A stretch of DNA of 64,000 nucleotides from Candidatus Thorarchaeota archaeon (GTDB lineage Archaea; Asgardarchaeota; Thorarchaeia; Thorarchaeales; Thorarchaeaceae), in NCBI GenBank assembly GCA_016840825.1, contig JAEORN010000046.1, positions 1 through 64,000 of the forward strand, given 5' to 3'. This document shows, piece after piece, positions 7,343 through 17,218 of the stretch; position 1 is the stretch's first letter; every line of letters starts with the position of its first letter. The position numbers and the translations under genes are program-made. Under the pieces are notes generated by a model, which searched no databases, was not told where the DNA came from, and saw nothing but the letters and a program-made list of their open reading frames with translations.

Positions 7343-8902
7343 TTGAGCAGTGATGACATCCCTCAGATGGGGGAAAAGCAGCGATTCATTCGTGGTAGTA
7401 TTATAATGTCAATGAGTCCTGCAACTGCGCTAATTCTTGGCGTTGGAATCTCTATTCTTATCGATCTTTATATCGCTCCTGGAGATTACAGCATTTACGA
7501 ATGGTATAATGTGATGTATTCGTTCTTCATCACATTGATTCCTATGTATTTGCCTGGAGCATTGAGTCGATACATTGCAGTTACGACTGGTGGAGGAGAT
7601 TCTATTTCAAGGGAGCGGTTAGTCAAGACTTCTTCAATCCTTTGCTTAACCTTGGTACCTTTTAGTGGCATTTCAGCATTTTTCCTAACGCCATTGATAT
7701 TTGAGATAATTGGAATAGGTTCGAGCTATGCAATAATTGACTCTGCAATCTTTGCTGTTGGTATCATGTGTATCAATCTATCAAGTTTCACCGAGTCTGT
7801 AGCAGGAGCTTTTCAAGAGTTTGATAAACTTGGTATCGGACGTTTTATTGCCAATATTATAGGACAGGTAAGCGTCATTGTGCTTATTCTATTCGGTATT
7901 GGTATTCAAGCGCTACTACTCAAATTCGTTCTTGTAAGTATCATTTCAGTGATTTTTCTCTCATTAACAGTTAAGCAAATCTGGTCATTGAAAGGGGAAA
8001 GATATCCTCTGAAGCCACTGATCCTATTTTCATATCCATCAACAATCTCATATCTCTTTGCTTACTTCTTGAACGAGATTCTCGTTCGGGCAATCCTCCA
8101 AAGTTATTCTACTTCTGGAATGAGCCTTGAATTAGGATTGTTTGGCTTCGCTGTACGGATAGCGGCCTTTGTAAATGCCCTTACATTAGGCTTTTACGGA
8201 GTCATCGGCCCCTACTACGCGAATGCTTTTGGTAAAGGGAATACTAAGGCACTTGAGAATGAGATTCAATGGACATTGAAAATGTCATTGTTGATTTTCA
8301 TGCCTTTAGTTGTTGGGGCAATCAGTATTGCACCGGCTACATTTTTGATATTATTTCCAGAACGATATTACTGGTCTTACCAGGTCTTCATGTTTCTTGT
8401 GTTCCAAATCTTTCTATTTCTTCTGCAAAGACCTTTATATTATGCTCTAGGTGCTGTTGGGAAGGTAAAGACCCGATTAGTATGTTCTGTCAGCTCATCT
8501 GTTCTAAGTGCTATCATAATGGTCCTAGTTTCAAGTCAAGGGTCAATCCTAGTAGTGATAGCATATGTTTCCAGCACCTTTCTTGAAGCTCTCTTTTTGG
8601 TTATGAGCACAAAGCGAGAGATTCGTATCAATCTGGGTATACGTCGTGCGATCCCAATCATAATCATATCATTCTTTACACTCGGTCCGGCCGTCTTTAT
8701 TCACTTCTTGAGGCTAAATCCCTTTGTTGAACTATTCCTGATTGTATGCGATTTCGCTCTGATATACTTCTCTTCAATACGAATATTGAACCTAGTTTCG
8801 GAAGAAGAGATCTTGAAGGCAACACTTTTCCTTCCAACTAAGTTGGCAAACTTTGCATCATCTCTTCTCATTAAACTACTTGTCAGGAAAAAGGTCACCT
8901 GA
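7343..8902 (+). CDS. Polysaccharide/lipid-linked oligosaccharide flippase (Wzx/MATE-like)
   Basis: This 519-residue protein has about 14 hydrophobic segments over its whole length, the pattern of Wzx/RfbX polysaccharide exporters of the MOP superfamily. It begins with a short soluble stretch and a first helix containing MSPATALILGVGISILIDL. It starts at TTG with GGATGAG four bases before it. Placement between a TagF-like transferase and glycosyltransferases indicates translocation of lipid-linked glycan across the membrane. Confidence 0.78.
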   Translation: MSSDDIPQMGEKQRFIRGSIIMSMSPATALILGVGISILIDLYIAPGDYSIYEWYNVMYSFFITLIPMYLPGALSRYIAVTTGGGDSISRERLVKTSSILCLTLVPFSGISAFFLTPLIFEIIGIGSSYAIIDSAIFAVGIMCINLSSFTESVAGAFQEFDKLGIGRFIANIIGQVSVIVLILFGIGIQALLLKFVLVSIISVIFLSLTVKQIWSLKGERYPLKPLILFSYPSTISYLFAYFLNEILVRAILQSYSTSGMSLELGLFGFAVRIAAFVNALTLGFYGVIGPYYANAFGKGNTKALENEIQWTLKMSLLIFMPLVVGAISIAPATFLILFPERYYWSYQVFMFLVFQIFLFLLQRPLYYALGAVGKVKTRLVCSVSSSVLSAIIMVLVSSQGSILVVIAYVSSTFLEALFLVMSTKREIRINLGIRRAIPIIIISFFTLGPAVFIHFLRLNPFVELFLIVCDFALIYFSSIRILNLVSEEEILKATLFLPTKLANFASSLLIKLLVRKKVT

Positions 8903-8960
8903 GTAAAATAACTAGTGCTTTGGAATCAGATGGTAGAAACTCGAGCAATCCGATATAGCA

Positions 8961-10283
8961 CTAATCAATCAACTCAAGCAGATACCAACCATCAATATGC
9001 TCCAAAACATTCCAGTTTTCAAGAAGTCCTTTGTTACCCTCCTCTATGATGGCATGCGTGATATTCTTTTCTTTTACAATTTCCTCAAGTTGGATTGTGC
9101 TAGTAGAACTGTATCTAACTGGGACGCCTTCTCGGTTCGAGAAGAACTCTGATGCCCTTAAGAAATTCGATGGCATAAGGTATCTCGAACCTGCTTGCAC
9201 ACAGTCAAGTTTCCTCATTATCGAAACAAATGGCTCGTCAAGATGCTCGAACCGAATCATAAAACGAAGCGACAACGCCAAAGATATTGGTATCAACAGC
9301 AGTAGTATGAATAGAAGGTCTTGATTGTAGAATATTAGAAAGGTCGAAAAAAATGCACTTGGCAGAGCAGCAAGGTACATGTAAGTATAAGCTTGCCCTG
9401 CTACCCATATTATTAGTAGAATCAGACATACGATTTCCCAAACGAAAAACATTGTTTGGATTGAATCATTGATGATGGGGATGGAATCCAAGACAAACCA
9501 TCCAAGGTCAAGCGGGAATGTAATGAAATGCTGCAAAAGGAATATTGCAGCATATATGATAAAGCCTCCAACAGTTGGGACTAATACTATCCCAATATGA
9601 CGGCGATTTGGAAAATGTTTTCCACGCCAAAATTTCCAAATAGCCTCTACATGATTACGCAGCAATTCTAGGTACTTACCCTTGGTGAGTATTAATGCCA
9701 GTATCAATCCTCCTATGAATGTAAACCCAATATTAGGATTAAAAATCGAACTAGCTAGACACACAAAGAATAGCGTCTGAGTTGACAATCTGTGTGCCAA
9801 GAGTGTAAGCGCAATTGGTATCACACCTATCCAATTCCATGGTAAAGGTAGAGATGCTGCAAGGAGTGAGAATGTAAATAGCATTAGTCCAAGTGGTCGA
9901 CCAGTGAGGGTTGCACCTTGCTTTACGACGAACGGAGATATACTGTAAAGGAAGATAGTCATCAGCGCAAAAGAATCTCCAAAGAATGTTCTAAAATAAA
10001 GATAGATCACACTGATCGTGAGAATGTCCATCACCATGACAGTTTGGTTTATTCGTCGATCTGGAAGTGCATGACTTTTTCTCAGGAAGAACCTGTACAT
10101 CCGAACTAGTAATTCAGGGTAGTAAACCTGCTCTGCACGATACTGAGGATTTCTGATTTTATTCAGGAAGAAAAATGTATCAGATGAACTTGGATAATAG
10201 AATCTAATATGAGGAATTGCACGCAAAAGGATGCAGAGAATCAGTATAATGAGAAATAATATGATTTCCGTAATAATATCCAT
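8961..10283 (-). CDS. Polytopic membrane protein, GT-C-like glycosyltransferase candidate
   Basis: The protein has around ten membrane segments in residues 1-340 and a soluble C-terminal part of ~100 residues. The first extracytoplasmic loop contains IRFYYPSSSDTFFFLNKI, an acidic motif placed as in GT-C glycosyltransferases. The C-terminal soluble portion (MRKLDCVQAGSRYLMPSN onward) looks like the small globular tail of oligosaccharyl- or mannosyltransferase-like proteins. I chose the ATG at 10281-10283, which overlaps the stop of the GT4 gene as ATGA. The frame could extend 14 codons further upstream. The acceptor and sugar cannot be predicted. Confidence 0.6.
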   Translation of the reverse strand: MDIITEIILFLIILILCILLRAIPHIRFYYPSSSDTFFFLNKIRNPQYRAEQVYYPELLVRMYRFFLRKSHALPDRRINQTVMVMDILTISVIYLYFRTFFGDSFALMTIFLYSISPFVVKQGATLTGRPLGLMLFTFSLLAASLPLPWNWIGVIPIALTLLAHRLSTQTLFFVCLASSIFNPNIGFTFIGGLILALILTKGKYLELLRNHVEAIWKFWRGKHFPNRRHIGIVLVPTVGGFIIYAAIFLLQHFITFPLDLGWFVLDSIPIINDSIQTMFFVWEIVCLILLIIWVAGQAYTYMYLAALPSAFFSTFLIFYNQDLLFILLLLIPISLALSLRFMIRFEHLDEPFVSIMRKLDCVQAGSRYLMPSNFLRASEFFSNREGVPVRYSSTSTIQLEEIVKEKNITHAIIEEGNKGLLENWNVLEHIDGWYLLELID

Positions 10284-11557
10284 CAAGATCCACCCACACC
10301 TATGAGCTCTTTGAATAATCCCCACACATTGAAAATCATTCTATACAATCTTGGTGACCTATAGAATAATCTCCTGAGGAGTGACAATTTCTCCCTAGCA
10401 ACAGCTCTTCTCTGAGCATTGGTTTTTTTCTCTGATTCGATCCTCTTTGTTTCATTTATCAAAGAAGGCAGAATTGCTACATTCTTGAACCAATCCAGAT
10501 TCTCTAAGGCATGCATTCTTGCTTGTTTCTTCATTTCTTCAATTCTTTCTGGATGTTCTGCAAAGTTTTGCATGATTTCTGTAAGCTGTTCGACACTGAT
10601 AATCGATTCATTCCAGAAGTAATTATCTTCCCGCGTTTTGTATTCTTCAACCCCAATCAAGGCTCCAACTTCATTGGTAACGAACTCATTCATAGGCTGG
10701 CAATCAGTTGTAATGACAGGAAGTCCGCAAGATAGTGCTTCGGCAATTGTAAGTCCAATTCCTTCTAACCGTGATGGGTAAACATAGATATCGCCTAGAT
10801 GATACAATCCAGGAGCTTTCACAGTCTTTTGAATGATCTCAAGCTTCTTTTGATTGGTTAACTCTTCGATAGTATCTCTTAGCTCTGGAAATATCTTAGT
10901 TATGCTAACTTGAGAATGAATTATCAGATGTGCATTTTGATTCATCATTGAAAAAGCTTTAATCAAAAGGTCCGTTCCTTTTCTGAAAGGATTCATCCCT
11001 GCAGAATGGAAGAAGACTGGTGTTTGAAGACTGTAATCTTCTCTCAGTCTTGGTTGGAATAGATTCGTGTCTGTTCCCCATGGGATATAGTAACATTGTG
11101 AATGCCATGAGAAAGCTTCTTGGTGTCTTCTCGTGTTGCATACTAAGAAATCAAATGATGCAAACAACGGTACTGTTTCAGGTGTGTAATAGTCTATATA
11201 CGACCCAACAATTAGCCCCATCTTGCTGCATTCGACAACTGGTATGAAATCTTTCTGCTCATTAAAAAAGGCAATCTCAATCCTATTCTGGATTATCCAC
11301 TTCTTCAGATGACCAAGATCTATTGGCATTGGTATTCCACGTACAGGAGGAGTTCCCCATGTCACATAGTCGAAGTCCCAATCAGGATGCCCTCGTGCGA
11401 ATTCTTCTCCTCCTCTAGCATAGACAAAAACATCATGTTCCGTTGCAAGAGCTTCTGCATACTGCTTCCCAACATAGCCGCCACCCCTTTCAAACCATGT
11501 TGTTATGATTCCAATCCTCAAAGTATGCACAACCCTCTGTGGAAATGACTTCGGCAA
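10283..11557 (-). CDS. GT4-family glycosyltransferase
   Basis: This is a soluble GT-B glycosyltransferase of ~410-424 residues. The N-terminal domain begins RIGIITTWFERGGGYVGKQY, a glycine-rich acceptor loop. The C-terminal donor-binding domain has FHSAGMNPFRKGTDLLIKAF and the nucleotide-sugar motif EGIGLTIAEALSCGLPVITT (E-x7-E). The annotated TTG at 11557 has no good ribosome site. Initiation 9-12 codons later, near the AGAGGG at about 11530, would place the start just before the first strand. It is in the same direction as the GT2 gene (57-base gap) and overlaps the membrane GT gene. Confidence 0.86.
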   Translation of the reverse strand: MPKSFPQRVVHTLRIGIITTWFERGGGYVGKQYAEALATEHDVFVYARGGEEFARGHPDWDFDYVTWGTPPVRGIPMPIDLGHLKKWIIQNRIEIAFFNEQKDFIPVVECSKMGLIVGSYIDYYTPETVPLFASFDFLVCNTRRHQEAFSWHSQCYYIPWGTDTNLFQPRLREDYSLQTPVFFHSAGMNPFRKGTDLLIKAFSMMNQNAHLIIHSQVSITKIFPELRDTIEELTNQKKLEIIQKTVKAPGLYHLGDIYVYPSRLEGIGLTIAEALSCGLPVITTDCQPMNEFVTNEVGALIGVEEYKTREDNYFWNESIISVEQLTEIMQNFAEHPERIEEMKKQARMHALENLDWFKNVAILPSLINETKRIESEKKTNAQRRAVAREKLSLLRRLFYRSPRLYRMIFNVWGLFKELIGVGGS

Positions 11558-11614
11558 AAGAAGCGAAGCAAATATCCTTTTTCAACCTACTGATAGTTCT
11601 GAGATTTTGACCCA

Positions 11615-12415
11615 CTAGATTATCCTTCGTACTAGCCGTATAATTTTCCTTAGGAATTCTTCATGATAGTACTTGAGAATGTCTTCATCAGTACATCGCC
11701 ACGTACCTTTGAAATATTCAAACCAATAGCCTCTCATGTATTCATTGTCTAGCTTTGCAGTTGCCTTGGAAATCGCATAAAGTGGATGAACTCCTGCGTA
11801 GTAAGCGAGTCTTCCTGATCTATACCTTCCTTTCCCTGATTCTAGATGTGAAGGAGGTGATTTGACTTTCATGTCATCAAGAACTCTGACATCATAGCCT
11901 AATTTCAGGGCTTTTATGTTAAGAAAGGAATCTATCGAAATGTCCCAATACTTGTCAATATAATTGATTACCTCAGCTCTTACTACTTTTCCAGTGAACA
12001 TTGGAAATGATCGTTTGAACGACCCCTCTATCTGTCCCGAGATCGCTCCAACTCTTGGGTTTTTCTTCAGATATCTAATCATCCTCTCAAAGTAGTCTTT
12101 TGGAAATCGTGTATCAACATCAGTCGTTGCAAAGAAATCACAATCAAAAAGGAGCTGTTTCAGCAATGGTTGTGCTTTATTCCATGCTCTCCCTAAAGTA
12201 TCTAGATTGCCTTTCTTTTTCTGTGGCATTGAAACGACTTCATAGGGCATACCAAATTTCTCTGCAGTTTCTGCAGCTATATTCGCACTATCATCAATCG
12301 ATCCATCATCGACAAATACGAAGACCTTCGGTTTCTGAGTCTGTAATGATATGTTAGCAATTAATTGAGGAAGAGCCTCTCTCTCATTATAGAATTTGGT
12401 TGCTAAAATATACAT
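11615..12415 (-). CDS. GT2-family glycosyltransferase
   Basis: This 266-residue GT-A fold protein starts with YILATKFYNEREALPQLI and VFVDDGSIDDS near residue 35. The metal-binding DxD appears as TTDVDTRFPKD near residue 98. The C-terminal part contains a basic stretch but no convincing membrane helix, so it is probably a cytosolic sugar transferase acting on a lipid-linked acceptor. It is followed in the same direction by the GT4 and membrane GT genes. GGAGG lies upstream of the ATG at a slightly long spacing. Confidence 0.85.
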   Translation of the reverse strand: MYILATKFYNEREALPQLIANISLQTQKPKVFVFVDDGSIDDSANIAAETAEKFGMPYEVVSMPQKKKGNLDTLGRAWNKAQPLLKQLLFDCDFFATTDVDTRFPKDYFERMIRYLKKNPRVGAISGQIEGSFKRSFPMFTGKVVRAEVINYIDKYWDISIDSFLNIKALKLGYDVRVLDDMKVKSPPSHLESGKGRYRSGRLAYYAGVHPLYAISKATAKLDNEYMRGYWFEYFKGTWRCTDEDILKYYHEEFLRKIIRLVRRII

Positions 12416-12445
12416 TCTCGAGTTGCCGCCTCCTATTGTACGAAT

Positions 12446-14017
12446 CTAGATTAGTCCAGCTTTTTGAGCGAACTTTCTGTAGCCTTTCATGAGTAGCTTG
12501 ACTATGTTCCTCCTAAGATTGAATTTTATCCATACATCATCAGTCGGTTCCTTGAAAAACAATCCAAAGTGTGCAGCATATTCATCCTCGGTCTTCATTG
12601 AGATGAGTCTTTCAACAGCATTTGGTGAGAAGGTTAGCTCAACATCAGGATTTTCCCCTCTAATTGGATTGACTTCAATTGCACCATTGTCTAACACAAG
12701 TACATGGAATCTATCACTATCAATGATGTAATCTATCATTGCATCCTTCTTGAGTCCGTCGAAGATTAGTGGGTGTTTTGAAAGGTAATTCATAAACTTA
12801 GTCTTCAGAGGATTCTCTCCAACCTTCTTTCCTTTCTTTGTATCCACAACATAGGGAAGTAAGAATGTAGGCAAATCAAGTACTGGAATGGAGGTGTCTG
12901 ATAGATTCATGCCATCTTCAAGGCCTCTGTGGCAGAATGGACAAGCAGTCACAAGAATATCTGCTCCAGTTTCAATTGCTTCTTCAATTCTGTCGACAGA
13001 AATCTGATCTGCAAGGTCTCCAAATGTCCCCTTTACCCCACCGCCACTGCCACAGCAGTGTGCGTATCTTCTATTCGTTTCCATTTCTAGCAGCTCGACA
13101 TTCTCCACAGCTTGAATTACTCTTCGTGGCGCTTCGTAGACTTCAGCATGCCGTCCAAGATGACATGGATCATGGTATGTCACCTTTGTTGGTTCTGAAG
13201 CTGCAAATGCAGCTTTGCCATCTCGAATCAAGATATCTAGGAATTCGGTAATATGAAGGACTTCAAATGGTGGCTTTATACCATGCTCTGGAGCATCTAT
13301 CTTCATCGTCCTAAAGCATCCTGCACATGCAGTGATTATTGCTTTTGCACCTGTTCTTTCTATTGCTTCAATATTGTCCTCAGTGAGTCCAATGAATGCA
13401 TCTGTATGTCCCAACCTTAACAAAACAGATCCACAGCATTTCTCTTCCGGGATGACTGTATAATTCACTCCAATCTTGTCAAGGAGTGTAACTGTATCTC
13501 GTGCGATATCCTTCTCGCGATAAGAGCTGGTACATCCGACAAAGTAGACGTATTCAGCTGTATCAGGCCATTCTCGATCTCCGAATAATTCCAGTCGAGT
13601 GGAAGCAAGTTCCTTGTATGGGTTATTCTCTGTCTTTATTGAATCTTCAATGATGTTGTGCTTCTCAACGAAGTGGCCTCCTTCAAAGAGGTCTCTTCGA
13701 AGAGCCTCCATCATTTCTGGCAATCGAATACCTTCCGCAGTAGCTGTACATGTTTCCTGACAATTCCTGCATGTTGTGCACGTATACGCCCAATTTACAA
13801 CATCATCGGTAACATCTATCTCCTCGTCCAATAAGTCATTCATAACCATGATTCTACCTCTGGACGCATAGGACTCAAAGCCTAGGACATTCTTAACAGC
13901 ACATGGGTGAAATACATCTCTATTGGATGCTACAATCTTATCCGCTAATGAACAATCTCCACATCGAGCGCAGAGCCAGAGATCATCTTTGAATTTTGAA
14001 AGATTCTTGAACTCCAT
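12446..14017 (-). CDS. Fe-S oxidoreductase (GlpC/HdrD/LutA-type CCG protein) with extra C-terminal domain
   Basis: Residues 1-110 hold two ferredoxin-like cysteine clusters (CARCGDC with a distal HPCAVK, and CTTCRNCQETC). Residues ~160-390 hold two CCG domains (EKCCGSVLLRLGH, HDPCHLGR and AHCCGSGGGVKG), typical of subunits that pass electrons from a flavin dehydrogenase. Residues ~400-523 are extra. They end in VELTFSPNAVERLISMKT and a basic helix and look like an SCP2-type lipid/sterol-binding domain, which is inference. The ATG directly follows the TAA of the FAD subunit gene. Together they probably oxidise a hydroxy acid such as glycolate or lactate. Confidence 0.82.
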   Translation of the reverse strand: MEFKNLSKFKDDLWLCARCGDCSLADKIVASNRDVFHPCAVKNVLGFESYASRGRIMVMNDLLDEEIDVTDDVVNWAYTCTTCRNCQETCTATAEGIRLPEMMEALRRDLFEGGHFVEKHNIIEDSIKTENNPYKELASTRLELFGDREWPDTAEYVYFVGCTSSYREKDIARDTVTLLDKIGVNYTVIPEEKCCGSVLLRLGHTDAFIGLTEDNIEAIERTGAKAIITACAGCFRTMKIDAPEHGIKPPFEVLHITEFLDILIRDGKAAFAASEPTKVTYHDPCHLGRHAEVYEAPRRVIQAVENVELLEMETNRRYAHCCGSGGGVKGTFGDLADQISVDRIEEAIETGADILVTACPFCHRGLEDGMNLSDTSIPVLDLPTFLLPYVVDTKKGKKVGENPLKTKFMNYLSKHPLIFDGLKKDAMIDYIIDSDRFHVLVLDNGAIEVNPIRGENPDVELTFSPNAVERLISMKTEDEYAAHFGLFFKEPTDDVWIKFNLRRNIVKLLMKGYRKFAQKAGLI

Positions 14018-15442
14018 TTATCTCACTCCTGTGAATGTATCTGGAGCAAAGATGTTATGTGGATCCAGTGCTTTCTTAACTTTCCAATATGTTTCCAAGA
14101 ACTCTTTGTTGGTTTTCGGATGAGTCCTACTCTCCCAAAGTAATCCATTCCAATATGGACATCCACCAGTTGCGATTATTGCGTCTAGTAATTCATTCCA
14201 TGCTTTCAATGCCAAATCCATCTTTTCCGGATTGGGTGGGAATAATGTTATCCAACCAGTGGAATAAGTACGTTCAGAACCAAGACAACTTGCGATCCAT
14301 TTTATTCCATTGTCAAGAAGCTTGTACTTTCTGAATATCTCCCATGCCTTATTCATTATTTCTGGAATTCTCGGAATCGGACGGAGATGACAAGTGTTCA
14401 ACCAAAATCCATTATTATAAAGTGGTTGAACGAGGTTAAAGAGCTCAGTCCAAAGCATTTGCGCAGCGAAGTTACCCAAGTCCTTTCCACCGTATTCCAG
14501 AGCAATCTCTCGTACAATCTCTATCTTTCGAATAGCAAGCTGTTCATCGGTTTCTTGCACTACTGCAGAAAAGAAAGAGTTGATTTCTGGATGACTGTCA
14601 AGAAATCCTGGGAAGAAAGTGTCTGTAGATTGTCTGTCTGCAAGAAGATTTAGCTCCTCAGCCAGGCCTCGTTTTTGCACCTCGTGAAAGGCTTTTGTGG
14701 CCTCTTCTAGCGTTCTAAAGCCAAAATCGCCATATGTTATATGCTCAGCCTTTGGATAGATTTTCAATGTGACTTTAGTTTTCACTCCCAATGTACCTTG
14801 GTCTCCAAGGAATAGTCCTGTTAGATCGTTGTAAGTGGAGTACCTTCCGAATAATTGAGCTGATTCATTCCATCCGGTTCCTGTCTGTAAAATCTCTCCG
14901 TCTGCTAAAACTACCTCTAGTGCAACCGTGCTTTCTGGTGATGGTCCGTATTTTGATGCGGCGTATCCAATACTGTTTATGCTTGTGGATCCACCAACTG
15001 TTCCAACATTCCCTCCATATGGTCCTCGAAATCCAAGCTTGTATCCTTTCTCATCAAGTCTGTGAATTAACTCGGCCCAACGCAGTCCTGCTTCTACAGT
15101 GACAGTCATAACATCTTCATCAATCTTTACGATGCTATCCATTTTGACCATATCAAGCATTACCATTCCTTTCTGTCTTGGAAGGCATGCACCACAAATC
15201 CCATTTCTCCCACCTGCAACCACCAAAGGTGTTTTAGTTTTGGAGCAGAGCTTCACTATAGCTTGAACTTCTTCAACAGACTTTGGCATTACGACTATGC
15301 CAGGTCTTTCAGCTGTCAGATGAGATGCATCCATCCTGTACGATGAAATGATTACTTGATTATCATTAACGCGTTCTTCGCCCACAATGGATTTGATCTC
15401 ATTGTATAGCGAGTGGGTTCCTGAGGGTTTGACTACAGTCAT
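14018..15442 (-). CDS. FAD-linked oxidase subunit (GlcD/D-lactate dehydrogenase family)
   Basis: This is a PCMH-type FAD oxidoreductase. The FAD-binding domain spans residues ~30-210, with GIVVMPKSVEEVQAIVKLCS, VVAGGRNGICG and GGNVGTVGGSTSINSIGYAA, the pyrophosphate loop. The C-terminal FAD-oxidase domain ends with HPKTNKEFLETYWKVKKALD and PHNIFAPDTFTG, the usual family ending. Substrates in the family include D-lactate, glycolate and alkylglycerone phosphate; none is certain here. I prefer the ATG at 15442 over the GTG three codons upstream. The gene precedes the Fe-S subunit with no gap. Confidence 0.85.
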   Translation of the reverse strand: MTVVKPSGTHSLYNEIKSIVGEERVNDNQVIISSYRMDASHLTAERPGIVVMPKSVEEVQAIVKLCSKTKTPLVVAGGRNGICGACLPRQKGMVMLDMVKMDSIVKIDEDVMTVTVEAGLRWAELIHRLDEKGYKLGFRGPYGGNVGTVGGSTSINSIGYAASKYGPSPESTVALEVVLADGEILQTGTGWNESAQLFGRYSTYNDLTGLFLGDQGTLGVKTKVTLKIYPKAEHITYGDFGFRTLEEATKAFHEVQKRGLAEELNLLADRQSTDTFFPGFLDSHPEINSFFSAVVQETDEQLAIRKIEIVREIALEYGGKDLGNFAAQMLWTELFNLVQPLYNNGFWLNTCHLRPIPRIPEIMNKAWEIFRKYKLLDNGIKWIASCLGSERTYSTGWITLFPPNPEKMDLALKAWNELLDAIIATGGCPYWNGLLWESRTHPKTNKEFLETYWKVKKALDPHNIFAPDTFTGVR

Positions 15443-15560
15443 TTTCCGCACTCATATGGTTTGATACAAATCCTGTATAAGTAGTCAACGTTATTGACGT
15501 TCGCTGATTTGAATGTCCAATTCGATGCGTTAAATACTTGGAATGGTATACAAACTGAGT

Positions 15561-16661
15561 ATGAAGCTTATTGAGATTGGTTCTGCAAAAAGCAAACCAG
15601 GGACAATATCCTATGGGTATATTGATGGACTGGAATTACCCACTGGAGGATATGAGAGAATCCCTGTTATCATTGCTCAGGGGAAGACGGATGGTCCCAC
15701 ATTCTTCCTAACAGCGAATGTTCATGGAAACGAGCTTACAGGAATAGCTGTCATACATGAAGTTGTACAGGAATCATCACTGGAGAAGTTGAAAGGAACC
15801 ATTGTCGCGATTCCAACGCTTAATCCCTCTGGTCTAAGACTTGGTCGCCGTGATACTGAATTTGATACTGGGGATCCAAATCGAATGTATCCTGAGGGTA
15901 TGTTTGAAGAGGATGAGGTGGATGAAGATAAGGACCCCCCAGCTCCATACGAGTTGATTGCAGAGAAAGTATTCTCGTATCTGAAGAAATATGCTGACTA
16001 TCATATAGATTTTCATAATTACGAATTCAGGTCCATTGTCTATTCAATCATCGATAGAATATTCTTTGAAGATGAGTTCAGTAAAGAGGATGCTGAAACC
16101 CTAAGTGCTCAACAGATTGAGATGGTAAAAGCATTTGGAGCAACATACACTATTGATTTTCCTTCCAAGAAATACATGAAACTAAAATATCATCGCTCTG
16201 TATCCGGCTCAGTTTTGAATAACCTACATATTCCTGCGTTTACTGTTGAGTTAGGTGCTAACACTGTAATTATTCCAGATGTTGTTAAAGGCTCAGCAAA
16301 GGGCACTCTCAATGTCCTAAGATGGGCAGGAATGCTAGATGAACCCTATGAGGAAATAGTCGAATTTCCAACTCCCCAACCCGCTGAGCAAATTAGAAGA
16401 TTTGCGCACCCACGAGCAAAACATAGTGGATTGATTCGATTTACAGTGAGTCCTGGTGACATGGTCAAGAAGGGTGAACCCATTGCTATTATCTCAGATA
16501 TCTTTGGAAAACCCCTAGGTGACGGGTATATTAGAACTGATTATGATGGTCTTATTATTAACCTTCAAAACAGGATCACTGTTTACCCTGAGCAACCGAT
16601 TGCTGAAATGGGTATACAAGATAGACATCCAATCGTAGTTCAAAAACCAGAGAAAACATGA
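15561..16661 (+). CDS. Succinylglutamate desuccinylase/aspartoacylase-family zinc hydrolase
   Basis: This AstE/AspA (M14-like) family protein has zinc ligands in NVHGNELTG near residue 55 and in the DYHIDFHNYE segment near 150. The TVELG motif near 233 supplies the catalytic Glu. The C-terminal ~90 residues form a beta-barrel with FTVSPGDMVKKGEPIAIISD, as in longer family members. The reaction is cleavage of an N-acyl amino acid or similar amide; the substrate is unknown. A TATA-like GTTAAATAC lies about 25-30 bases upstream of the ATG at 15561, suggesting a leaderless start there. An ATG six codons earlier is the alternative. Confidence 0.78.
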   Translation: MKLIEIGSAKSKPGTISYGYIDGLELPTGGYERIPVIIAQGKTDGPTFFLTANVHGNELTGIAVIHEVVQESSLEKLKGTIVAIPTLNPSGLRLGRRDTEFDTGDPNRMYPEGMFEEDEVDEDKDPPAPYELIAEKVFSYLKKYADYHIDFHNYEFRSIVYSIIDRIFFEDEFSKEDAETLSAQQIEMVKAFGATYTIDFPSKKYMKLKYHRSVSGSVLNNLHIPAFTVELGANTVIIPDVVKGSAKGTLNVLRWAGMLDEPYEEIVEFPTPQPAEQIRRFAHPRAKHSGLIRFTVSPGDMVKKGEPIAIISDIFGKPLGDGYIRTDYDGLIINLQNRITVYPEQPIAEMGIQDRHPIVVQKPEKT

Positions 16662-17218
16662 ATGATGCACACATTACTACCTTTCATTCAGAACTCTTTA
16701 TGTGGACTATGAAGGAAGAAGGAATGAGGATTTACTTGAAACGAATCGGGGTTATTCTTGGTCGAGGTGGACATACCGCGCAGACTTTCTCACTTGTTGA
16801 TCTACTTGGGGATAGGTTTGAGTATCTGTATATCATTGGCGTTCTTGATAGATTGACACCAAAGAAGATTCGTATCCCTGGACGGATTTTGAAGGTCTTT
16901 GCTCCTCGTCTCTTACCACAAGACTCACGTATTATGTCAGTTATTCGCACAGCATTTACTCTCCTACTCTCCTTTGTGTATCTGATTATTTATCGCCCAG
17001 CACTAGTGCTTAGTTGCGGTACTGGAATGACAGTTCCTGTATTCTACGCTGCAAGAACTCTCGGAATAAAAACGGTGTTCATTGAGAGCATGTCAAGAGT
17101 CGATACTCTTTCCCAAACAGGGAGAATACTTCTAGGAAAAACATCACTATTCTGCGTTCAGTGGCCTGACCTTGCGGCGAGAACTACTGGGGTAGTATAC
17201 GGAGGGCAGTTACTATGA
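16658..17218 (+). CDS. Alg14-like subunit of UDP-GlcNAc transferase (membrane anchor)
   Basis: This protein matches the Alg14/PssD family. It has the glycine-rich GVILGRGGHTAQTF near residue 30, a hydrophobic segment near 90-110 (TLLLSFVYLIIYRPALVLSC) and the conserved CGTGMTVPVFYA followed by FIESMSRVDTLS. In eukaryotes Alg14 anchors catalytic Alg13 to the ER membrane to add the second GlcNAc of the N-glycan core. The annotated ATG overlaps the preceding stop as ATGA. An internal ATG at 16724, behind GAAGGAAGAAGG, is an equally good start directly before the fold. The Alg13-like gene follows with a 4-base overlap. Confidence 0.86.
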   Translation: MNDAHITTFHSELFMWTMKEEGMRIYLKRIGVILGRGGHTAQTFSLVDLLGDRFEYLYIIGVLDRLTPKKIRIPGRILKVFAPRLLPQDSRIMSVIRTAFTLLLSFVYLIIYRPALVLSCGTGMTVPVFYAARTLGIKTVFIESMSRVDTLSQTGRILLGKTSLFCVQWPDLAARTTGVVYGGQLL

